From: JBGOTP01 sp041476545
GTDB taxonomy: Bacteria; Acidobacteriota; Vicinamibacteria; Vicinamibacterales; CAVVIG01
Assembly (NCBI GenBank): GCA_041476545.1
Contig: JBGOTP010000158.1
Coordinates: forward strand, 1-11,071
DNA length: 11,071 nt
Reading direction: 5' to 3'
Part shown: positions 5,624 to 11,071 of the stretch, piece by piece
Layout of the letters: each line of letters begins with the position of its first letter
Position numbering within the stretch: the stretch's first letter is position 1
The notes under the pieces: generated by a model
Told to the model about the DNA's origin: nothing
What the model saw: the letters and a program-made list of their open reading frames with translations, nothing else
Databases searched by the model: none
Translations under genes and position numbers: made by a program

Positions 5624-7858
5624 ATGCAGACACCTGCTTCGATCTCGCGGCGCGACCTGCTGAAAGCGGGCGGCGCCCTCGTCGTGAGCTTCGCGTTTGC
5701 CGTTGGGCCGCGCCGATCCGAGGGCCGGGGTGCGGCGCAGACGCCTGCCTCGTCCAATAACGCCAGACCGCTCGATCCAGGCGAGGTCGACGGCCTGCTG
5801 GCGATTCATGCCGACGGTTCCGTCACCCTTTATACAAGCAAGGTGGATGTCGGAACCGGCATGCGCATGGCGCTGGCACAGATGGCCGCCGAGGAGCTCG
5901 GTGTGGCGCCGGCGCGTATCTCAGTCGTCGAAGGCGACACCAGCCTGTGCCCCGATCAGGGCGGCACCGGCGGGAGCACGGGTCTAACGCGCGGAGGAAC
6001 GGAGATCAGAGCGGCCGCCGCGACCGCACGGCGCGCGCTGCTGGCGCTCGGTGCCGCGGAGCTCAATCGCCCGGCTGCCGGACTGACGATCACCGACGGC
6101 GAGGTGCGGCCGTTGGCAGGCGGACCCGGCATCGGCATCGGCACGCTGATCGGCGATCGGCGATTCGCGCTCAAGGTCGACAGCATGGCGCCGCTCACGC
6201 CCGCGGCACGCCACACGTCCATCGGCAAGCCGCTGCTGAGACCGGACGTGCCGGACAAGTGCACCGGACGTCACATGTACATCCAGGACTTCACGCTGCC
6301 CGGCATGCTGCACGGCCGCGTCATCCGCCCACCCGCGATCGGCGCCACCCTCATCTCCGTGGATGAATCGTCTATCCGCGGAATCCCGGACACGCGCCTC
6401 GTCCGAGTCGAGAGCTTCCTTGCCGTCGTCGCGAAGGACGAGTGGGCCGCGGTGCGCGCGGCCACTGCGCTGAAGGCCACGTGGACCAACTGGGAAGGGC
6501 TGCCGGGCCATCAGGGTCTCGACCGCTATTCCCGCATGGCCGCGCTCGATCGGGATCAGTCAATTGTCAATCGCGGCGATGCGCCGGCCGCCATGCGAGG
6601 TGCGGCGAAGACGTTGTCGGCGACGTACTTCTGGCCGTTCCAGAGCCACGCATCGCTCGGCCCGTCATGCGCCGTTGCCGATGTGCGCGCCGATGGGAGC
6701 GCGACCGTCTGGAGCGCGTCGCAGGGGACCCACGGTCTTCGCACCAACCTGGCGAGAGTGTTCGGCCTGCCGCCGGACAAGATGCGCGTCATCTTCCTCG
6801 ACGGCTCGGGATCCTACGGCACGAACGGCACGGACCACGTCGCGGCCGACGCCCTCCTGCTGTCGAAGACCGTCGGCCAGCCTGTTCGTGTGCAGTGGAT
6901 GCGACACGACGAGCATGGCTGGGATCCGAAAGGACCGCAGCAGTTGCTTGATGTCCGTGCCGGGCTCGACGCCGCCGGACGAATCGTCGCCTGGGAAACC
7001 GAGATGTGGGTGCCGAACGCCGCGCCGGGATCACGCGCGCTCCTCGCCGCCGACGCCGCGCGGATTCCTCAGGAGCACGGCACGGGATCCGGCGCCATCA
7101 CGCAGAACGGCGAGCCTCCCTACGACGCAGACAACATCCGCGTCGTCGCGCACTTGATCAAGGAGACGCCGCTGCAGCTGTCGAATCTCCGCGCGCCGGG
7201 CAAGATTGCGAACGTGTTCGCGGTGGAAGGGTTCACCGACGAGCTCGCCGTGGCCGCTGGCGTGGACCCGGTTGAATTTCGCATGAAGCGCCTGACCGAT
7301 CCGCGCGCGATCGAAGCAATAAGCCGAACGGCCTCCGCGTTCCGCTGGGAGACGCGGACCTCACCCAATCCCCGCGCGAGGCAGGGCAACCTCCTCGTCG
7401 GCCGCGGCATCGCGTACATGCGCTATAAGCAGAACGAGAACTACGTCGCGATGGCGATGGAGGTCGCGGTCGATCCCGCGAGCGGCAACATCCAGGTGCG
7501 GCGCGTCACCTGCGCACACGACTGCGGGCTCATCGTCAATCCGGACGGATTGCGCAACCAGGTTGAAGGGTGCATCGTGCAGACGCTCAGCCGGACGCTG
7601 CACGAGGAAGTCACGTTCGACCGCTCGCGTGTGACGAGCGTCGACTGGGCGAGCTATCCGATTTTGAGGTTCCCGGAAGTGCCCGCGATTGACGTGATCC
7701 TGATCAACCGCCCGGACCAGCCGCTGCTTGGCGCGGGAGAAGCCGCGACCGCACCCGTGGCCGCGGCGGTGGCCAACGCGGTGTTCGATGCGACTGGAGT
7801 GAGGCTGCGCACCGCGCCATTCACACCCGAGCGTGTGAAAGCGGCGCTTCACCCCTGA
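5624..7858 (+). CDS. Tat-exported molybdopterin-binding subunit of a xanthine dehydrogenase-family hydroxylase (IorB-like)
   Basis: This is the 744-residue catalytic subunit, expected to bind molybdopterin-cytosine dinucleotide and hydroxylate an aldehyde or N-heterocycle with water; the substrate is not readable from sequence. The start at 5624 is chosen because SRRDLLK (8-14), a Tat twin-arginine motif, then follows close to the N-terminus with a hydrophobic stretch (GGALVVSFAFAVG); the longer frame from 5561 would overlap the small subunit. Family marks include an early segment 'VDVGTGMRMALAQMAAEELG' (75-94), the a/b hammerhead (about 211-290, PDKCTGRHMYIQDFTLPGMLHGRVIRPP region), 'GSGSYGTNGTDHVAADA', 'NLRAPGKIANVFAVEGFTDELA', 'DCGLIVNP', and the active-site glutamate Glu706 in GAGEAATAP. 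In the position where many relatives have 'HxxMEP' it reads HASLGP (342-347), so that Met-Glu pair is not conserved. The stop is eight bases before the next gene. Confidence 0.93.
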   Translation: MQTPASISRRDLLKAGGALVVSFAFAVGPRRSEGRGAAQTPASSNNARPLDPGEVDGLLAIHADGSVTLYTSKVDVGTGMRMALAQMAAEELGVAPARISVVEGDTSLCPDQGGTGGSTGLTRGGTEIRAAAATARRALLALGAAELNRPAAGLTITDGEVRPLAGGPGIGIGTLIGDRRFALKVDSMAPLTPAARHTSIGKPLLRPDVPDKCTGRHMYIQDFTLPGMLHGRVIRPPAIGATLISVDESSIRGIPDTRLVRVESFLAVVAKDEWAAVRAATALKATWTNWEGLPGHQGLDRYSRMAALDRDQSIVNRGDAPAAMRGAAKTLSATYFWPFQSHASLGPSCAVADVRADGSATVWSASQGTHGLRTNLARVFGLPPDKMRVIFLDGSGSYGTNGTDHVAADALLLSKTVGQPVRVQWMRHDEHGWDPKGPQQLLDVRAGLDAAGRIVAWETEMWVPNAAPGSRALLAADAARIPQEHGTGSGAITQNGEPPYDADNIRVVAHLIKETPLQLSNLRAPGKIANVFAVEGFTDELAVAAGVDPVEFRMKRLTDPRAIEAISRTASAFRWETRTSPNPRARQGNLLVGRGIAYMRYKQNENYVAMAMEVAVDPASGNIQVRRVTCAHDCGLIVNPDGLRNQVEGCIVQTLSRTLHEEVTFDRSRVTSVDWASYPILRFPEVPAIDVILINRPDQPLLGAGEAATAPVAAAVANAVFDATGVRLRTAPFTPERVKAALHP

Positions 7859-7866
7859 GGACACGA

Positions 7867-8694
7867 ATGCAGACACCACGGAAGCTCCGGTGCTTCACCT
7901 TCGGCGGCATTCTCGTGGGCGTGTGCCTTTGCGTAGCAACCGTACCGGCAGCCGCACAGTGGGTGAGCTATCCGACGCCCGGCATCCCACGTACCCCTGA
8001 CGGCAAGCCGAATCTCACCGCCGCTACACCCAGAACGAGGGACGGCAAACCTGATTTGTCTGGAATTTGGGTCCGGGTTGCGCCGCCGACCGCGCCGACG
8101 TCCAACCCTGTCGGTCCTGACCTGAGGGATTTCATGCCCGCGGGAGCCGTAATCCCGATGCAGCCGTGGGCCGAAGTGCTTTACAAGGAACGCTCGGCCA
8201 ATTTTGGAGGCGGCAGACCGTCGGAGCGATGTCTGCCACACGGTATTCCGGATGCAATGTTGCCAGGTGCCTTGATCAAGATCGTGCAGACGCCCGGGCT
8301 GACGATATTGCTCTACGAAGAATTCAATCACTTCCGGCAGGTGTTCACGGATGGCCGGCCGCTTCCGCCAGTCACACCAGATACACAGCCAGCATGGCTT
8401 GGTTACTCGGTCGGCAGATGGGAGGCGGACACCTTTGCGATCGAATCCAGCGGTTTCAACGACCAGACGTGGCTCGATGACTGGGGTCTCCCTCATACCG
8501 AGGCGATGCGCACTGTAGAACGATTTCATCGCACCGACTTCGGGCACATGGAGACGGCGATCACTATTGACGATCTGAAGGCGTATACCAGACCGTGGTC
8601 CGCGACGGTCCGTTTTAATCTGCAGCCTGATACCGAATTGATTGAAGACATTTGCGAAAACGAGCAAGACCGCGCTCACAGCGGAGTCAAGTAG
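7867..8694 (+). CDS. Secreted protein of unknown function, 'PDLSGIW' family, copy A1
   Basis: I recognise the family only as recurrent uncharacterised secreted proteins in Acidobacteriota; no function is assigned. The protein has 275 residues. Residues 1-30 are a signal peptide (GGILVGVCLCVATVPAAA-Q). The mature start carries two near-copies of one motif, PRTPDGKPNL (41-50) and PRTRDGKPDL (55-64), the second running into SGIW. The core shares strong identity with the copy at 9656: CLPHGIP, IVQTPGLTILLYEE, LGYSVGRWEADT, GFNDQTW, and late ICENE. Two cysteines, Cys122 and Cys263, match Cys118 and Cys261 of the other copy and could form a disulfide. The start has GAGGA overlapping the previous stop (7857-7861), so it is probably translated with the hydroxylase genes. 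A 300-residue antisense frame (7849-8751) is Arg-rich, without recognisable domains, and is taken as a shadow. Confidence 0.8.
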   Translation: MQTPRKLRCFTFGGILVGVCLCVATVPAAAQWVSYPTPGIPRTPDGKPNLTAATPRTRDGKPDLSGIWVRVAPPTAPTSNPVGPDLRDFMPAGAVIPMQPWAEVLYKERSANFGGGRPSERCLPHGIPDAMLPGALIKIVQTPGLTILLYEEFNHFRQVFTDGRPLPPVTPDTQPAWLGYSVGRWEADTFAIESSGFNDQTWLDDWGLPHTEAMRTVERFHRTDFGHMETAITIDDLKAYTRPWSATVRFNLQPDTELIEDICENEQDRAHSGVK

Positions 8695-8734
8695 TGGATC
8701 TTGGCGACACCGTTTCTGAAGACGGAGCCCAATC

Positions 8735-9142
8735 ATGAGACAACGCCGCATGGTCGCATTTTTTGCAGCAGCCAGCGTGATGCTGATGGCAGCGCGGGTG
8801 TTTGCGCATCACTCATTCGCGGCCGAGTTCGATTCGAACAAGCCGATCGTGCTCACCGGCGCGGTCACGAAAGTCGAGTGGACGAACCCGCACGCCCACT
8901 TTTACGTCGATGTCAAAGATCCGAGTGGCACAGTCGTCAATTGGAATTTCGAACTCAATGGTCCGAACGGACTGTTGAGACGCGGATGGACGCGAAACTC
9001 ATTGAAGCTTGGCGACGTGGTTACGGTAGATGGCTTCCTCGCGAAGGACGGCTCTCATTACGTGAATGCGGTGACTGTCAAGTTGAGCGACGGCCGGAAG
9101 ATGTTTGCGGGTTCATCCGGGGACGCCGCACCGTCGCAATAA
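8735..9142 (+). CDS. DUF6152 family secreted protein, copy B1
   Basis: This is a 135-residue exported protein of the DUF6152 type, function unknown. Residues 1-24 are a signal peptide (MVAFFAAASVMLMAARVFA), and predicted cleavage would leave HHSFAAEFD as the mature N-terminus. The mature domain is a small all-beta, OB-like sequence: 'PIVLTGAVTKVEWTNPHAHFYVDV', 'LKLGDVVTVDGF', 'VNAVTVKLSDGRKMFAG', with an NPH motif at 51-53 and a further His55. The start is set by GGAG (8724-8727), seven bases upstream. It lies 40 bases after A1 and is followed by its paralogue B2 at 9221, which is the same length. No catalytic residues are evident. The two N-terminal histidines plus the NPH histidine make metal binding a possibility, by inference only. 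Confidence 0.85.
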   Translation: MRQRRMVAFFAAASVMLMAARVFAHHSFAAEFDSNKPIVLTGAVTKVEWTNPHAHFYVDVKDPSGTVVNWNFELNGPNGLLRRGWTRNSLKLGDVVTVDGFLAKDGSHYVNAVTVKLSDGRKMFAGSSGDAAPSQ

Positions 9143-9220
9143 ATATCCACGCCATCCGTGCTGCCCTATCTTGACTTCTCGAATCGCGGCGCGCAGGATT
9201 TGCTGGATGGAGGTGTCAAG

Positions 9221-9628
9221 ATGGTAGGCAAGGTGGTGGGGGTTGCCGTTGCCGTGGGCTTGAGCGTATCCGTGACAGCCATACCCGCACGGGCACATCA
9301 CTCATTTCCTGCGGTTTTCGATGCAGATAGTCCGGTGACGGTGCAGGGCGTCATCGCCGAGGTCAAGTTGGCAAATCCGCACTCGTGGTTTTACATCGAT
9401 GTGACAGATGCAACCGGCAAGGTGGCGCGTTGGGGGTTTGAAGGCGCGACTCCGACCTCGCTCATCCGGAGCGGCGTCAAGCCGGGCACCTTCAAGGTTG
9501 GGGATCAGGTCACGGTGAAGGGCTGCCACGCGAGGGATACCTCGGTAAACATTGGAGCGGCGCGAGAGATCGTCCTCGCGGACGGGCGGTCCTTTATCGT
9601 TGGGCCCAAGGGCAACGAGCCAAACTGA
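9221..9628 (+). CDS. DUF6152 family secreted protein, copy B2
   Basis: This is a second 135-residue DUF6152 protein, paralogous to the preceding gene. A signal peptide (VGVAVAVGLSVSVTAIPARA) ends directly before HHSFPAVFD. It shares with B1 the 'V.G....V...NPH.WFY.DV' block (NPHSWFYIDV), the 'FKVGDQVTVKG' strand and the closing 'LADGRSF'. The internal His55 of B1 is Ser-Trp here, so only HH and the NPH His (54) are common to both. It has one cysteine (Cys102, GCHARD) that B1 lacks. The start at 9221 is chosen over GTG 9158 because GGAGG (9209-9213) stands seven bases before it and because the shorter form begins with a clean signal peptide. The 78-base gap before it is the widest in the operon and contains a weak TTGACT-N17-CAGGAT match (9171-9199). 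Confidence 0.85.
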   Translation: MVGKVVGVAVAVGLSVSVTAIPARAHHSFPAVFDADSPVTVQGVIAEVKLANPHSWFYIDVTDATGKVARWGFEGATPTSLIRSGVKPGTFKVGDQVTVKGCHARDTSVNIGAAREIVLADGRSFIVGPKGNEPN

Positions 9629-9655
9629 GGGTACTAAGGCGAGGAGATGTTCAAC

Positions 9656-10504
9656 ATGAAGCGCGCTGTGATGACTTCTTGGCTGACTAGCGGAACCGTG
9701 ATTGCGATCGTGTCTCTTGCTTTCCTCGCATCCGGACCTGCGTCGGCCCAGTCTGCAAACGGAGCCGGCGCGGCGAACGCGGCGCCCGCCGGGCCTGCGC
9801 CACGCATGGCGGATGGGCATCCGGACCTCTCTGGAGTGTGGTGGCCCGGGCGCGATCTCAACCCACAGACTTCCACCACCCAATACGCTCCCGGTAGAGA
9901 CGAGGGCACGTCAATCGTCGGGCGTGATTCGTTTGGAAGTCTTTACCAACCGTGGGCCATGGCGAAGGCCAAGACCCTCAGCGACAAAGATGACCCTGCT
10001 CTGCATTGCATCCCGAGTCTGATGGGCCCACCTCCTTTGGCTGGCAACGGCTTGGTCGGGCAAATTGTTCAGACCCCTAAGTTCGTGATTCTGCTGATCG
10101 AGACCTATCACGGCTTCCGCATCGTCCCGACTGATGCACGGCCACATCGAGACGATGTGTTGCCGTCGTACCTGGGCGACTCGGTGGGCCACTGGGAAGG
10201 GGAGACGCTGGTCGTCGACACCACGAACTTCAACGACAAGAACTGGGTCCACCACCATGGCGATGTGAGCTTTCACTCTGATGCGTTGCACATGATCGAA
10301 CGCTATCGTCGCGTCGACGCGGAGACGCTCGAAGTGGAAGTGACCCTCGAAGATCCCGTGGTGCTCACCGGACTTTGGAAAGCGAGGAAATCAACTTTGA
10401 AGCTCGCGCCGTTCGACGCCATCATGGGAACCGTTTGCGAGAACACCGAGACTGCGGCGCTGATGGAGAACGCGGCCAAGGGCAACTACGGGCGCAAGAA
10501 GTAA
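9656..10504 (+). CDS. Secreted protein of unknown function, 'PDLSGVW' family, copy A2
   Basis: This is a 282-residue paralogue of the protein at 7867; no function known. I place the start at ATG 9656 because GAGGAG (9641-9646) is nine bases away, whereas ATG 9647 would touch it. Signal peptide 1-31 (VIAIVSLAFLASGPASA-Q), then an Ala/Gly/Pro-rich linker (about 33-50) and ADGHPDLSGVWW. The shared core is HCIP...GQIVQTPKFVILLIE, LGDSVGHWEGETLVVDTTNFNDKNW, DALHMIERYRR, and TVCENTE, with cysteines at 118 and 261 aligned with A1. It carries only one DGxPDL motif, where A1 has two, and has a basic tail (GNYGRKK). It is probably the last gene of the operon; its stop is five bases from the convergent amidohydrolase stop. 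Confidence 0.8.
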   Translation: MKRAVMTSWLTSGTVIAIVSLAFLASGPASAQSANGAGAANAAPAGPAPRMADGHPDLSGVWWPGRDLNPQTSTTQYAPGRDEGTSIVGRDSFGSLYQPWAMAKAKTLSDKDDPALHCIPSLMGPPPLAGNGLVGQIVQTPKFVILLIETYHGFRIVPTDARPHRDDVLPSYLGDSVGHWEGETLVVDTTNFNDKNWVHHHGDVSFHSDALHMIERYRRVDAETLEVEVTLEDPVVLTGLWKARKSTLKLAPFDAIMGTVCENTETAALMENAAKGNYGRKK

Positions 10505-10509
10505 TCGAG

Positions 10510-11071
10510 CTACAGACTGCGGGGCAAGCCACCCCGCGCCTGCCACTTTGCCTTCAATGCCGCGCGGTCGACTTCCTGTCCCCGGAGGTACACCCTGTTG
10601 ATCGTCCGCGTGTTGGCAATGCTCTCGAGAGGATTCGCGTCGAGCACGCTGAAATCGGCGCTCTTACCCGCCGCCACTATCCCGGTATTGAGCTGTGCGA
10701 CGGCGGCCGAATCGCGCGTCGCCGCGACGATGGCCTCCGAGGGCGTCATGCCCATCGCAACCATGGCTTCCAGGTCCAGGTGGTTGAAATAGCCGATCCA
10801 GAACCTGGTCTGCCCGGTGTCGGTGCCGTTGACGATCCGGATCCCCGCCGCTCGCAGCTTCATCGCATTACGGCCGTCCGCCTCGAAATCCCGGCGGGCG
10901 CGCGTGACGTCCTCTGGCGTCATCTTCTTCAGCGGGTCGCCCCAGTGCTGCTCGATGCCCTGGGCAGGATAGGCCGCTCGCAGCAGCGGGTCGTCGAGCC
11001 ACGCCGGCCGTGTGCCGCCCTGCATGTCCATCCAGGCCGAGATGAGCGACGGCGTCATCCAGATGTTCGGC
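10510..11071 (-). CDS. Amidohydrolase (partial, C-terminal part)
   Basis: This is the C-terminal 186 residues of a metal-dependent amidohydrolase; the gene enters from the right edge, and the Met at 11058 is internal because the frame continues upstream without a stop. Visible family marks are the strand ending in 'GIRIVNGTDTGQ', whose first Asp (residue 84 of the visible part) is the expected last metal ligand of the barrel, then 'HLDLEAMVAMGMTPSEAIVAATRDSAA', 'G.VAAGKSADFSVLDANPLESIANT' and 'INRVYLRGQEVDR', the usual helix and beta-sandwich return of imidazolonepropionase/dihydroorotase-like hydrolases. The N-terminal HxH and central histidines lie outside the window, so the metal site cannot be fully checked and the substrate is unknown. 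No start or promoter is visible. Confidence 0.88.
   Translation of the reverse strand, partial: PNIWMTPSLISAWMDMQGGTRPAWLDDPLLRAAYPAQGIEQHWGDPLKKMTPEDVTRARRDFEADGRNAMKLRAAGIRIVNGTDTGQTRFWIGYFNHLDLEAMVAMGMTPSEAIVAATRDSAAVAQLNTGIVAAGKSADFSVLDANPLESIANTRTINRVYLRGQEVDRAALKAKWQARGGLPRSL
10519..10537 (+). terminator. Candidate hairpin terminator after the plus-strand operon
   Basis: GCGGGG (10519-10524), a seven-base loop, and CCCCGC (10532-10537) form a GC-only stem 15 bases after the A2 stop. The following plus-strand bases contain only a short T-run (CTTTGCC), so termination would be weak or factor-assisted. The hairpin lies inside the 3' end of the convergent amidohydrolase gene. Confidence 0.35.

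Noticed and set aside
6130..6165. Short repeats ATCGGC / GATCGGC in the molybdopterin subunit gene
   Set aside because: Explained by Gly-Ile codons in the protein; no independent repeat structure.
7849..8751. 300-residue antisense open frame opposite A1
   Set aside because: Arg-rich, no recognisable motif, and opposite a gene with a paralogue and signal peptide; a typical GC-rich shadow.
9171..9199. TTGACT-N17-CAGGAT as an internal promoter before B2
   Set aside because: The -10 matches only 3 of 6, and the predicted start would sit almost on the Shine-Dalgarno sequence; kept only as a weak note.

Overview
The window looks like a chromosomal segment of a GC-rich Gram-negative bacterium, most likely an Acidobacteriota member (Vicinamibacteria-like). 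This placement is inferred from gene families, not from a marker gene. The pointers are a TonB-dependent receptor with an N-terminal carboxypeptidase-regulatory-like domain and an 'LPVNGRNW' plug motif, a Ser/Thr kinase fused to a TolB-N-like domain and TPRs, tandem DUF6152 proteins, secreted 'DGKPDLSGIW'-type proteins, and an amidohydrolase. I see no rRNA, tRNA, CRISPR array, insertion sequence or phage gene.

Layout. (1) Positions 1-670, minus strand: the N-terminal 223 residues of a TonB-dependent receptor that runs off the left edge. A near-consensus sigma70-type promoter (TTGACA-N17-TATACA) lies upstream. (2) Positions 843-2632, plus strand: an outer-membrane beta-barrel (porin-like) gene overlaps, in a TGATG junction, a small periplasmic phosphate-binding-protein-like gene. 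(3) Positions 2643-5027, minus strand: a 794-residue membrane-anchored Ser/Thr kinase, convergent with the porin pair. Its best promoter would give an almost leaderless mRNA. (4) Positions 5160-10504, plus strand: a probable six-gene operon. It encodes a [2Fe-2S] subunit and a Tat-exported molybdopterin subunit of an isoquinoline-1-oxidoreductase/aldehyde-oxidase type hydroxylase. Four small secreted proteins of unknown function follow in mirrored paralogue order A1-B1-B2-A2 (A = 'PDLSG[IV]W' family, B = DUF6152). (5) Positions 10510-11071, minus strand: the C-terminal part of an amidohydrolase, convergent with the operon and cut by the right edge.

How the genes may work together. Almost everything here is envelope-located: outer-membrane import (TonB receptor, porin), periplasmic solute capture (PBP-like protein), a periplasmic molybdenum hydroxylase, and a set of small exported proteins. 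The kinase is transcribed divergently from the hydroxylase operon and shares its 132-bp upstream region, so it is a candidate for coordinated control, but nothing in the sequence proves that. The most promising under-described element is the A1-B1-B2-A2 cassette attached to the hydroxylase. Its B proteins would mature with a His-His N-terminus, which raises the possibility of metal binding.
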